From Cryptomeria japonica (Eukaryota > Streptophyta > Pinopsida > Cupressales > Cupressaceae), in contig NC_081415.1 in the NCBI RefSeq assembly GCF_030272615.1, forward strand, positions 105,041,796-105,105,795: a stretch of 64,000 nucleotides of DNA. Direction: 5' to 3'. Positions 12,192-23,356 of this stretch are shown here, piece after piece (position 1 is the first letter of the stretch; each line of letters opens with the position of its first letter). Under the pieces are notes generated by a model. It had not been told where the DNA came from, did not search any database, and saw only the letters and a list, made by a program, of their open reading frames with translations. The translations under genes and the position numbers were made by a program.

Positions 12192-12845
12192 TTACTGATT
12201 TTCCCCTGTATTTTTAACCCAACTAGCTTTAATGATAATCAGAGGGAGCCTCTGGACCCTTTCAACCTCCACCTCTCTCATATCATTAGGGGGTTGAAAG
12301 CCTTTTTCTATGAGATAATCCACCCACCATTTATTTCCAACCGCTTCCTTCTGGTGGAGCCAATTGAGGAGAAAATTGGTGTTCCTCAAAATGTTCTGCT
12401 TCCTTTGTTCAAACCCCTCTTGGTCCCTAATTTCCAACAATGGTCACTTCTTAATTTTAACTGGGTTACAATACTGATCCACCCCATAATCCTCCGGAAA
12501 TGAAATGGTGAAATTAAGATCTGCATTGTTTATTGCAATATCTAGATTACCCAGAAATTCCTCCTTAAACAAATTCCTAGAAAACAGTTTCGTATCGTCC
12601 TTGGGGGTTCCTACATAAAGCAAAATAACAACAAAGGTGGCTGAGATGTCATAGCTTACTCGATAATTCTGCTCATAATTGAAGAAATCTCCCCCCATTA
12701 TCTCATGAATAGAACGAACCGACAAATCATCCAAGTCTAGTAAAATCGTGCTCCAACGTTCTACCTTAATGCCACCCCTGAAAGCCATAAGTTTATTTTT
12801 TTTGCAGACACTAGCTTCAAATTTGACTCCATGCTTCAAATGCAA
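12192..12845 (-). pseudogene. Unknown open region downstream of a LINE RNase H
   Basis: Two segments in one frame (12444-12845, 133 codons; 12192-12440, 82 codons) are separated by a single TGA that fits a former TGG, so a ~218-codon reading frame is likely. I recognise no family. The first part is mixed hydrophobic and acidic (for example RWSTILLDLDDLSVRSIHEI) and the second is tryptophan-rich (FLLNWLHQKE, NKWWVDYLIEKGF). It lies between the RNase H start of the LINE (13650) and its 3' tail (10700), so it may be a LINE-specific third ORF or a fragment from another element. Confidence 0.4.
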
Positions 12846-13489
12846 TTTCCTGATGCCTACTCACTTAGTTAAAGAAGATTAGTGTCTAGAAGTTTCTTGA
12901 AGGCCATAATTAGGAAACCTCATATTGAGGCAATACAATATCATGCGTCGACATGAGTGGCAAAAAAATAACTATTAATGATTAAGGCTTAAAATCCAAT
13001 GTATCTCACTATATGTTGAGTATTTCTGCCCTACTAATCCTTACCCAGTGGACCCCACCTGAACTTCTAACCCATTGCTTAATATGATAACACAAAATTA
13101 TAAATACCAATATTCTTGATCTGTATGACTTAATATACGAACCCGACAAAAGATGGAATATTCCATAGAATTCAAATTCAAATGGATATCCTTAATTTGA
13201 ACATCCTATGTTTTCAATGTAAATGCCATCTGCTCCCAAATTGGCTAGTTTATATGCTTCCAAGCTTCCTTCCCCATAGATATGATTAATCAACACTTCA
13301 TCAAAGAAGTCAATCAACTCTAAGGCTATACCTAATTTTGAGTTAAGTTTCCAATTAGGGGTTCTTCTAGTTCTTAAGGCATTGGTGATAATTTGAGAGT
13401 CCCCTCAATGGCTAGCTTTTCAATTTCTAAGTCCTTGCATAGTAATAATCCTTCTATGACAACCTCTAGTTTGGCCAATTTTTTTGTCC

Positions 13490-13660
13490 CATAAATCTAT
13501 GATACATCTAGGGAAAACCTTGGATTAGCAGGTATAGGATGTATCATAGAAGTTGTCATAGAATACATCCTATAAATCTATGATACATCCTATACCTGCT
13601 AATCCAAGGTTTTCCCTAGATGCCCTGTCAAAATTGAGCTTATGCCAGCCATAATCCAGT
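13490..13660 (-). pseudogene. LINE RNase H start, disrupted by an inverted duplication
   Basis: The minus strand around 13655-13600 encodes GWHKLNFDRASRENLG, the first strand of an RVT_3 RNase H. The coding sequence is then broken by a local 46-bp inverted duplication (13505-13622). Confidence 0.65.
13505..13622. repeat. Perfect 46-bp inverted repeat with 26-bp spacer
   Basis: 13505-13550 is the exact reverse complement of 13577-13622. The spacer is 13551-13576. A short direct repeat (ATAAATCTATGATACATC at 13491 and 13572) flanks the left arm. The arms cover LINE RNase H sequence. Confidence 0.92.
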
Positions 13661-14049
13661 TTAGACCAAACATATTGTTTCCTGCATTCCTTACTTACCC
13701 TTTATCCTTTTCCATAATGGAGGGGGGGGGGGAGATAATTAATCCATACCATTCTTTCCTAATATTACTATCCAAACCGTGAAGGAGTTGTCCTCCATTT
13801 TACTTCTTAATCTGTTATTTGTCACTTCAACTACATGGCAGCTTCCACTTTATTGGTGAAGTTATTGACATCCAACTTCTTATCTTGGAATATTCTTCTA
13901 TTTCTTTCCTTACAGATCTCCCATACCAAAATAAAGGGAGCAACCTTCCATAAGACTTTGTAAAGACTACCCTTGCAAATATTTGGTCAACCCTTCATAG
14001 CCTCTGAAATATCACTTGGGAATATTGTTTTCTAGTCTAACTTCTTACA

Positions 14050-14567
14050 TATCCAATTCCAACATTCTAAGGCATAAGGGCAGTTCAAGAGTAAGTGATT
14101 GACAGTTTCCTCACTACTTTCACATAGAACACATCTAGAAGGACCTTCATAACCGAGTTTTTTGAACCATTTTGCTGTTAATATTCGCTTATATAGAGTA
14201 GCCTAGAGGACATGCCTGCTTTAGGAAGACACTTCTTATCCCAACACAGTTATATCGGTAACACTATTTTTTCCAAATTTTGAGACTTGACCAACTCTGA
14301 ATATCCATCTTTGACTTTATACTCACCTGAGTTAGATCCTACCCAGATCAATCTGTCCACCCCTTTCTTCATGGTTATGTTCTTGGAGGATAGGACATCT
14401 CTTAGTTCCCGTTTTTCTCCTTCTAAAAGAGGAATGTTGTCCAATCCTTTCCACTTCCAGCCTAAAGTAGGATCATTACTATAGCAGTCAATATAATCTT
14501 TTAAGTGTATACCCCATGTATTTTCTAATACCTCTTTAGTTCTCAGGGAGATGGGGAGACTATCCAA
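14050..14567 (-). pseudogene. LINE ORF2 C-terminus with zinc-binding RVT region
   Basis: 14250-14567 is open and carries the block VDRLIWVGSNSGEYKVKDGYSEL, the conserved stretch after plant LINE reverse transcriptase. Continuing in disrupted frame near 14085-14150 is RCVLCESSEETVNHLLLNCPYA, a zf-RVT zinc-binding motif (C-x2-C ... H-x4-C). The core polymerase that should precede it is absent. ORF2 of an intact LINE makes the nicking and reverse-transcribing enzyme; this is a relic. Confidence 0.75.
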
Positions 14568-15129
14568 AGTTGCATATCCACCCCACGAGTCCCTCCAGGT
14601 TTCTTAATGGGAGAAACCTTAGAGCCAGATATTTTAGGTTCCTTTCCAGAATTAGTTCTCCATCCCTTATCAATTTTTTCCTAGAAAGAGCGGGATTGAT
14701 CCGAGAGGTGCTGTGAAAGTTTCTTAGCCCTCTTTGTTTTCCTTAATTTGACAATTTGCCAACCATTATTGGCAATTGATTAATTTTCATTCTTATTTTT
14801 GAATTTGCCAACATTTATCAACCCATTTGCCATTTGTAAAAACCCATTATGGCCTATAATCTTCGATTTGAGGTTTAAAATTTGTTCGCCCGCCAATGGA
14901 TTTGTTAGCAAAGTTTTGAGGGCCCAAGAGAATCCTACTAGCTCCCGTAGCCTATTGAGGGTGAGTCACAAAAAAGTAGTCTATCCCCGATGTATTCTTT
15001 TGAAGATTAAAGTTCCTTGGCCTATTAAATTCATTCATGTTTGAGTTTTGCGTTGGAAACCTAGAGGGGGGGTGTAAATTCGTGAAAACCTTGTTTCACA
15101 TTTTCGCTTTTCCAGAGCAAAGCATTTTT

Positions 15130-15580
15130 TTAAATAAAATAAAAATTTAAATAACATATATTTAATTTATATTTAAATTTTATTTTTTATGATTGTCTTT
15201 AATATTTTTTTTTAAAGAAAACTACTTTTTCTTTAAAACAAAATAAATTTACATTGAGTACACATTAGTTAGTTATTCACTATAACTATTCAATTAATAG
15301 AAATTGCTTAAAAAAAACTAATTTTGTTGAACTCCAAAGGGACATGCATAGAGATGTTATCTTTAATTTTAGATATTTTTTAGCAAAAATATTTTTTTAA
15401 CTTAAGTTTAAATTTTATGTTTGATGACTATTTTAAATAACTTCTATAAAGGAAATCACTTTTTCTTTAAAAGAAAATGAATTTAATCATTGAGTATCCA
15501 TTAGGTAGTTATTCATAATACTATTCAATCAATAGATATTGTTTTAAAAATAGATTCTTAAATAATTTTTTTGAACTTAA
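15130..15580. repeat. AT-rich tandem repeat, units of ~240 bp
   Basis: Blocks such as ACTTTTTCTTTAAAA and AGTTATTCA..ACTATTCAAT recur about 234-244 bp apart, giving two degenerate units. A third partial unit follows at 19604-19755, beyond the LINE insertion. Confidence 0.75.
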
Positions 15581-15647
15581 GGTGGAAGATTTTTTTGTTC
15601 AGAGGAAGTGCCCCTCTTCTAATCCCATTATCAAAATCCTTTGGTCC

Positions 15648-16829
15648 TGTAGCGTCCTAAAATTGTGACACTTGCAATTTCGACTGTATTTGGGTCTTCA
15701 CGATGGCGGCGCAACGTTGAACCTAAATGGAGACCCTGAAACCTGTTTGCGACATCAAAAACTGCATATTTCTGCACCTTGGCCTGATCCTCCTTGCACC
15801 CTGCTGTCCCGGGAGGTGGGACCATGGTGCCCAGCGCCCTGGTCCCTGGCCCTATTTTGGGCTCGGTCTCTTGTTGGGCATCGGGTCTTTAAGTTTCCAA
15901 TTCAGAAAATAATGCTTCTAGGTCGGCCTAAGGTCGGAAAAATCAGTCTCTCAACCCCAATTGACAAGTATATAAACTACTTTTCCTCTCCTAGAAAGGG
16001 AGGAAGGAAGTAAGCAAGAGCAAGACGTGGAAGCGATATTCAAACGTTCAAGCATTCAAGCATTCCTTCAAGCAATTGAGCATTCTAAGTCTCCATTCAA
16101 GGCTACGTGTTGCATTCAAGACAAGGATTCAACCATTGAAGAGGAGATCACTTACAACATACAACATACAACATCATTACACCTTCGCATGTAAGAATAC
16201 AAACATTCTTACAACAAGGTATCATTACTTGATTACATTACAAACACTTACATTTACAACATTCTCATTTCTTGGTTAATTCCAAAACCGGGGTTTGACC
16301 TAAAGGCAAACCCCTAATCCCTAACCCCCCAATCGTCCTCTCTTTTATGTGTGTAGGTTGCAGGTACGCGGCTGTAATTGAAGATCTGGAATCCTTATGC
16401 AGAGACGAACAGATCCCCCTTCGTTTCGCAGATTTTTCGGAGGACCGTGTGCACTCCGGACGCCATCGTCCCGTCAACTTTTGCTCAAATTTGCAGGACA
16501 GCATCGTCTCGACATTTTACTGCTAATTTCAGGTCCGTAGCTTCATCCTGTGTCTCTATCTCCGTTTATAAGCGAATCTTTCCTACTTCACATGTACTCC
16601 TAGTTCGATCATTCTATCTACATTCTTTACAAAAGAGGGTATCCTTGATGTCTTAACCCTTGAAACTCATTTAGAATCCAGTCTTGCATTGTGTGAGATT
16701 GGATCTTGTGGGTTTCAACCCCTCTTTTGAATGTAAAGTCTCTCCTAAGTGAAAACCGTCAATCCTAGTGACCTCCTTTCTCTCTCCATGGAGTGGGGGA
16801 ACACCTAGGGTTCGATTTTTTGCTTTACA
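15648..16829 (+). mobile_element. Solo LTR, 1,182 bp, inside the LINE
   Basis: Starts TGTAGCGTCC, ends CTTTACA, and is flanked by perfect 5-bp duplications GGTCC (15643-15647 and 16830-16834). Removing it and one duplication restores the LINE reading frame across the junction. A TATA box (TATATAAA, 15969-15976) gives plus orientation. Length and ends suggest a gypsy-type LTR. The short ORFs inside it look incidental. Confidence 0.9.
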
Positions 16830-16834
16830 GGTCC

Positions 16835-17599
16835 ATGCCTTTTCCTTATGTTACTTGGCATGTTTGGAAGGAGAGTAATAACCGGATTTTTAGAGAGTCC
16901 TCATGTACAACTGAAATTGTTTTTGATAAGATCTGCAGGTCTATTAGAGAAAATATGAAGTTAATTGGTAGCAGTTTCATCCACCTTCTCTGTTCATACA
17001 ATTGTGAGGAGGATAGGTACATTTATAAGGATTGGGGGTTAGAGGTTGACATAAGTAAGTTCAAAGCTAAGAAGACTAGAGAAAGAGTTATCTGGAACTA
17101 CCCTCTTGAGGGTTGGGTGAAAGCCAATTTTGATGGGGTGGCTAAGGGGAACCCTGGGATGGCTGAAAGTGGGGGAGTGATTAGAGACTCTAATGGTCTT
17201 TGCATTGTTGTTGTGTCTCTTCCACTGGGAGTTCATACCAATCACAAAGCTGAAGTTATGGGAGTTCTGGAAACTCTTAAAATTATTGAAAAAATAAAGT
17301 TCAAAAAAGTGTGGATAGAGGGGGATTCTTTAAATATTATTAACTGCCTCAAAAGGTTGGTGAAACCCTCTTGGATAATTGATAACATTATAAATAACAC
17401 CCTTAAAATTATTGAAGGTTTGGATAGGTGTGTAATTACTCACACCTATAGGGAAGCAAATAAAGTGGTAGACACTTTTGCTAGCATTGGACTTAATTTA
17501 GCGGCCCCTATTATTTGGCAAGGTGAAAGTAATTTGCTATTGGAGGCCAAAGAGAAATTATATTATGATCATATTAATGGAAATTTCATCCCCTTATAA
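16835..17599 (+). pseudogene. LINE ORF2 C-terminus: RNase H (RVT_3)
   Basis: An open frame encodes VTWHVWKESNNRIFRE, typical of the region before RNase H in plant LINEs. The RNase H then follows: GWVKANFDGVAKGNPG with the first catalytic aspartate, ESGGVIRDSNG, the NHKAEVMGVLETL helix with glutamate, VWIEGDSLNII with the second aspartate, and a HTYREANKVVDTFA block. It would degrade RNA in the RNA-DNA hybrid. The frame extends leftward across the solo LTR to the LINE's 5' junction at 15581. The RNase H itself has no stop until 17597-17599, so this copy is fairly young, but ORF2 lacks its endonuclease and polymerase. Confidence 0.88.
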
Positions 17600-17864
17600 T
17601 CTCATGATAGCTCATAAATCAAATTATATCATAAATGATGGTATTGAGTGTGAGAAGTTTCTATGTGATGTGAGCTGGCTTATTCCGCATGCATTGTGGG
17701 TGATTTTTTGTGGTATCTGTTTGAGTTATGTGTTTCCCTGGTGTCTCTACAGAGGTATTTTTCACTTTGGCATGGGAGGCATTGTTGGGTTTGCAGACAC
17801 AATGGGGGGTAATATTAATAGGAATGAACCACCTAGCTGTGAAGGATAGAAAATTGAGCTAAAA

Positions 17865-19368
17865 GTGTGGAGAAGACTGCAGAAAGGTGGGTTAACTGAG
17901 TATATGGAGAAATTACATGGAAAAAAGGATCATATCTCCAAGCTTTTTGTAAAGGGTTGGAATAAAAAGAAAGTTACTCTTTTTGGGCAAACTGTGAAGG
18001 TGGGCGAAAATTTGGTTGTGGAGGTAACTAGCCTATTGATGGAGGGTGCTAAGTTTTTCAAAGACGGAAAGATCTCTGATAATGCTATTAAGATGTTCTC
18101 GAAGGAAGATGTTGAGAAGGAGAAGCTTGTCAAACTCAACAAAACCTACTTTGCCCCCTATCGAGTAAAGAGTTTCTGGCGCAAAATGCTCAAAGTTATT
18201 ATGGAGTATGCCTAGGTTGATGGGAGGTTTTCAAAAGTTTACAGTTATCATTTTGTTCTCCTTAATCACTTTAGACATGGCATTAAGGTTTCTTTTCCTT
18301 ACTATCTGGTTTGCTTTCTTAATGATAGTCTGGTGGACTACATTAAGAACCCTAAGTCAAGACCATTGGCTCACCAAGGGCTAATTCTGTTAATTTGAGT
18401 ATTGTGAAGCTAGGTCTAACAGACTGCAGGCTAATGTGCAAGATAATGATAGGGATTACATCGCTAGCGAGGGTTATGAGGACTTTGCATCTAAGGAAGA
18501 GGATGATGCCTCCCCCTCTAAAGAGGAGGGTTAATTTCATCAAGAAGAAAAATGAAGAGCCCTTGGGGGAGGACATCACCACTCAGAAGGTGAAAACTAA
18601 GGGGAAGGGTAACAAAATTATTTTATCTGATTGTGATGTTGGGGGTGATTTGTCCCCTCATATTTCTGAAGCCCAGGATTCAGAACAAAGGGATTTGGAT
18701 TCCAAGGACTTGCAGGATAAGCCAAAACCTATGCTCAATATTTTGGGCACTGTTAGAAGCTCATCAATTGATTTGTATAGGTTTCAGAGTTGGGTGTTCC
18801 ATGAAATCAAAGACTGCAATTGAAGCATAGGGCTATCATTGCTAAGGTGGAAGGGGCTAAAGAGGTTGTGGAGAAAGAGATTCAAGAGAATAACAAGAAT
18901 AAGGGGAAAGGTCCTATTTCTAAGACCATTGAATGTGCTATGTGGAAAGAGGGTGAAAAAAGTAAGATGTTGGAGTGCCTCAAGAAAAATGGGGAGGTCA
19001 TTGAGTCATTTAGGGGAAGATATGATGAAAAGATTGAAGAGGTTAATAAGAAGATGCAGAAAATTGAGGAGGCACTCAAGAAGATTATGGAGAACAATGC
19101 AACTATGTTGAGGGTGTCTGCTACCAATATGAATGCACTGGTTACTAGATTGGAGAAGATGCATAATGAAAGAAACTTTATGGATCTGAAGAAGGATGTC
19201 GAGGTTACCACTACTAAGGAAACTCCCCGAACCTCAAGGCGGATCAGACAAAGATCTAAGGCTATGATGGATTCCATCCCACAGGATCTTCTTGACCTCA
19301 AGGAAGCAGCTAAAGCTATGTTGATGTTGGAGAAAGAGGCCTTTGATGTCTTGAAATTTTTTATGTAG
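17865..19368 (+). pseudogene. Extra open region downstream of LINE RNase H
   Basis: Three open pieces on one strand cover nearly 1.5 kb. Segment 17865-18215 runs on in frame past a TAG to about 18395, reading ...GWNKKKVTLFGQTVKVGENL... then ...SKVYSYHFVLLNHFRHGIKVSFPYYL. 18395-18823 is basic and serine-rich. 18820-19368 is strongly helical and lysine/glutamate-rich (KIEEVNKKMQKIEEALKKI, a probable coiled coil) ending LKFFM. The frames differ, so at least two indels break it. The first part resembles in general pattern the N-terminal region of uncharacterised plant transposon-associated ORFs. I do not know its function. Its place between RNase H and the LINE tail suggests that it moves with the LINE. 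Confidence 0.5.
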
Positions 19369-19603
19369 CTGGTCTCTGTTTCTTTTTGTTGTTGTTGTTG
19401 CCAGCACCTCGTTGTCTTTTTGTGGTCTTTTCATTAGTTGATGGGTCTGTGTTGTTTCTATCTAGTGCAGCCTGTTTTTGTCTTTATGTCTTCGTTTTGG
19501 TCTAGGTGCTTCAATGCTTTATCCTTGGCCTATGATGTAAGGGGTTTCGGGTCCCCACAAAATCTATTTTTGCTTAATCAAAAACTAATTTTTTTGAACT
19601 TAA

Positions 19604-19755
19604 AAAATTATACTATCAAATTTGATTGGAACTTGTATAAAGATATTATATTTAATTTTAGATATTCTTAAAAAACATATTTTTCAAATTCAATTTTAAA
19701 TGTTATGTTTGATGGCTACCTTAAAATAACTTTATAGAAGAAATTTAATGAATGC
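19604..19755. repeat. Partial third unit of the AT-rich tandem repeat
   Basis: Matches 15335-15455 (TTTAATTTTAGATATT, then TTTGATGG/ACTA and TTTAAATAACTT-type blocks). It shows that the LINE inserted into the tandem array. Confidence 0.7.
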
Positions 19756-20121
19756 CTTACATCATTAGGTTTGGGTTAGGGTTTGTGTTAATGTTATAGA
19801 ATAAAGTTTGGGATCAAGGTTACAATAAGCATTAAGGTTAAAATAGGGTTTAGGATTAGGGTGAATTAAGATTAAAATTAGAATAAAGGTTGTCATTACA
19901 ATTAGGGTTAGTGTTAGGGTTAAGGTTAGGTTAGGGCTAGAGTTAAATAAGATTAGGTATCAATTAAGATTATAGAAACAATCTTTGAGTTAAGCTTAGA
20001 ACTAGGGTTAAATTATGATTAGGGTTAGGATTATACTATGAATAAAGCTTTGAACAATAACATTAGGGTTAATATTAGACTAGAGTTAAGGTTAAGGTTA
20101 GGATTCGATAAGGAATATGGT
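19756..20121. repeat. Degenerate telomere-like repeats, left block
   Basis: Many copies of (T)TTAGGGTT and close variants on the plus strand, such as GGGTTAGTGTTAGGGTTAAGGTTAGG near 19905. Copies are diverged with irregular spacing. The array continues at 26113 on the other side of the LTR element. Confidence 0.8.
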
Positions 20122-20633
20122 TGTGAGATTTTGCCAAGATCTAGAGGCAATGGAAAGCACAAATAAGAGAGAACAAAATAGATGATAGGAATAAACTGTA
20201 TTCTATCAAGATGCAAAATATGATCAACTGGATCATTACAAGATGTTCAATGATTGCCCGTACAAACAATGTAGATGAGCCTTCTTATATAGGCAAGGCT
20301 ATATGGATATGTGAGCACCCAAACATGACATGTGGCTCAATAAGAAACAAGGGTAGATAGGAAATAGGTATGGGTAGGTAGGAGAAGCAATAAAATATTC
20401 CACATGAGGTGGATTACCCACCAAAGGTGGAATTATCACTCCACAATAAGTGGATATGATAGAGTAGTAACAAGATCAACACCATAAAAGGTGGAAATTC
20501 TCCTACACACACTATCCCAATGTGGCACAAACACCCAAGTGTCTCATACCCAAACTACTATTAAATGCATGTACCTAAGTAAACTTAAGTAAAGTGTAAT
20601 AATATCTAAGATGAATAATTATTTACACCAACA
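20122..20633 (-). repeat. 3' LTR of the non-autonomous copia-related element
   Basis: 512 bp, TGTGAG...CCAACA, followed by a C-run that is the purine tract of the minus strand. Confidence 0.92.
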
Positions 20634-21796
20634 CCCCCCCTTAAGTGCAACTTAGGGGAATGCACTAAAGTCTAAAATGCAACTAAGCAATGCAAGATGG
20701 GTCCCAGCTACTAGACCATGTTAGGTACCCATGTACAAATGCCAATGCAATCTCTCAAAAACAGAGAAAGAGAGAAAAACCCAATGGGATAAAATCCTCC
20801 CCCAAAAGAGAGATGATGAAAGAACACAATGCTCTCAATGATGAATGAGAAGAACAAAATATATCCCCCCCATAAGAGAGATGAAAGACCATGAAGCCCC
20901 CCCTCAATGTCAAATCTCCTGCAAAGATGGTCCAATGATGATGACCAAAATACCTCCCCATAAGGAAGAAAGAGAGCCAATGCTACACCAATAATGTCAA
21001 AGTGTGACAAAACCAGGTACCAAGTCGATGACGATGAATCACTCGCCGCAACAAAAAGAAGATCAGGCATGGAGACAACCCGCTTTGAGCATCATTTGGA
21101 TACTCATAAATGACAAAAATACTGGTACAATCCAAGTCTCATGAGAGCCATGCACAAATGTGTACAATCTAAGTCTCAACTAGAGCCATGCACCAAGTCT
21201 CACAAGATATTCCTAATCTACATGTACACGAGGATTACATCAAATAGTCAACAAAAACAAGATATAAAGAGGTGTGACACTTTATGATAGTGCGAGTACA
21301 ACATTGCTCATGCAAGAGCATACAACATGATAGTGCAAATCTGGAAACATGAAGATGATGCCACCAAGAAAGCCATGTAGAATACTGCATAAAAAGATGC
21401 CTCCGATTGGGATGTGGCCAAGATATATAAAGGAGCAAATCAAGCCCCCCTTGACTGTCGGTTGGAAGCACTACAAGATAGGTATGAAGTTGATGGGGTT
21501 CACCTAGCTTGCTCACACTTCACCCATCTGGTGTTGCTCAATTCCACCAACTCTCTAGGCCTAGCTATGTTCTAAGACCTCCAAGTCCTTCTCAATCTCT
21601 TATAGGGCTTGCCTCTTGTCAATTTCAAGGTGTTTGCTTCAAGTGTTTTCACTAGGAGCCCTACCAGTTCATAATGCTTCCCATGTGCTCATTATGGTTG
21701 TCTTGGCTTCAACTCGACAAATTGACCTCCTACTGTTATGAGTTGATGTAGAGGTGTGGAGGTGGCTACTAACATGTTTTGAATGCCTTTTGGGTT
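20634..21796 (-). other. Element interior beside purine tract, no gene
   Basis: The first ~350 bp resembles 675-1000 of copia element 1, including the GCAAGATGGGTCCC and AGGTACCCATGTAC blocks. The rest has no coding support. Confidence 0.55.
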
Positions 21797-23351
21797 TGTA
21801 GACACCTAAAAATGGTCAACGCTTGTGGAGTCATACTTTAACATTTGCGCATTGCCTTATTTTAGGGTTTTTGTGTCGCATTAACATTTCTCCTATGATT
21901 CGCACTTGGTCTTTATCATTTGCGAGCATCGAGTCATTCTTCTGCATTCATCATTCATCTCGCTTTCAAATTCGGTCTTGTCGATAACAGTCTTCAATCA
22001 TGATTTTGGTCGATTTTATCCTGTCGCATCAATGTGCGTGCTCATTTGGCATCGTCAATCCTAATCGATGATGGAATTAGGGTTTTGTCCTCTTATCAGT
22101 CTTGTCATCATGCGATTGATCCTTGTCTTTTGATCAATTTGTCATTAATCTTGTCGTTTTGTGATCTATTTTGTCATCGATCCTTATCAACTTGTCAATC
22201 TTGTCATTTTGCGATCGATTTGTCATCGATTGTCGTCCTTCTCAATCGTGTCAATTTGGATCAATTTGTCATTGTTCCTCGTCAATTGGCGCATTTATCA
22301 ATCAAATCATTTGTCAGCATTGGTCTTTTATCAAGTCAGAATCATGATCAAATCGAATCGATATCAATTATCCTTTATCAAGACCTAATTGTCATCCTTG
22401 CATTTCTAATTCATCTTTTAGGGTTTCATGATTTTATTCATTTAACCCTGTTTGTCATTTCTTCCTCTAGGTTAAATAATTTATTTATTTATCCTAGGTC
22501 TTCGTGTCACAATTAAATGTTTAATTTAATTGGCTAACTAATTATTCCTCTTTTTGTGAATTAATTAATATATGACAAATTATTAATTGATTTACCTAAT
22601 TTCTTCTAATTCCTAATTTCCTAATTTTTCATCAATTTCTAAATTCCCTATTTGTGAATTAATTAATAAATGAAAAATTATTAATTAATTCACTAAATTC
22701 CTAATTTCCTCATTTTTCTAATTTTCTAATTTTCTTAATTTCTAATTCAATTTCCTCCTATTTTTCTCCTAATTTCATGGGAATGACATTTCAATTTGTC
22801 ATAATTTGTCATAATTGACAATCAATCAATTTTGACATAGAAATTTGTCATAATTTTGTCATAAATTATCAATCAATCAATTTTGCATAGAAAGTGCAAA
22901 TTTGTCACGAATTTGTCATAATTGACATTCTTGATTTGCAATTTCCATTTGAATCTCTTCATGATAATTTGATCATCTCTCCAATTTGTCTATAAATTGG
23001 ATGAATTTCTTCAATCCCAATCTAATCACATTATCGGACAAATCACTTTGTCGAATCAATCACGCTTCGAGTATTCTTGAGCTATCATCTTGTTTACTTG
23101 CTTTCATATCATGATCATGCACTAGTAGGTGAGATCCACAACAAAGCTATTTGAAGAAGAAAGAAGGACAATGGAGCCACATGAAGGAGATATTCAGATC
23201 TGCACTTGGTTTGCTTAGTTTTTAATCTTGAATGTTTTGCTTTCATGTCTCTATTGGATGTAATTAGGATTGATCATTGCATTTGTGCTTTTGTGATTGA
23301 GCTATGACTAACGTTGAATTTCTTGTGATGATTTTCGATTTCCTAGCTACA
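21797..23351 (+). mobile_element. Solo LTR, 1,555 bp, nested in the copia-related element
   Basis: Starts TGTAGACACC, ends CTAGCTACA, with flanks GGGTT (21792-21796) and GGGTC (23352-23356), a 5-bp duplication with one transition. A TATA box (TATAAAT, 22991-22997) lies near its right end, giving plus orientation. The middle (22080-22960) is unusually rich in TTTGTCAT/TTGTCAAT words. The open segment 22034-22516 is a product of this low-complexity sequence. Confidence 0.8.
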
Positions 23352-23356
23352 GGGTC

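Larger units (their letters stand above)
10691..15120 (-). mobile_element. Rearranged LINE (L1-like), minus strand
   Basis: A poly-T run at 10697-10712 is the A-tail of a minus-strand LINE. Going 5' to 3' on the minus strand there are a basic segment that may be ORF1 (about 15050-14600), then directly the C-terminal end of ORF2 (zinc-finger RVT region 14567-14050, RNase H start near 13650), then an unrelated open region (12845-12192) and a non-coding 3' part. Endonuclease and the polymerase core are missing, so the copy has an internal deletion or is a mosaic. The 5' limit is uncertain and no target duplication was found. Confidence 0.6.
15581..19585 (+). mobile_element. 5'-truncated LINE with 18-bp target-site duplication
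   Basis: An exact 18-bp repeat (TAATTTTTTTGAACTTAA) at 15563-15580 and 19586-19603 flanks the segment, and the right end runs GCTTAATCAAAAAC, an A-rich LINE tail. The left end begins directly inside an open ORF2 frame, so the copy is 5'-truncated. It contains the C-terminal zinc-finger/RNase H part of ORF2, an additional open region (17865-19368), and a GT-rich 3' part. A solo LTR (15648-16829) inserted later. Confidence 0.9.

Noticed and set aside
15646-16013. Plus-strand ORFs near a GC-richer stretch, possible gene
   Set aside because: They fall inside a solo LTR with exact 5-bp duplications; no domain.
22034-22516. 160-codon ORF
   Set aside because: Composed of low-complexity TTGTCA-rich LTR sequence; no domain.
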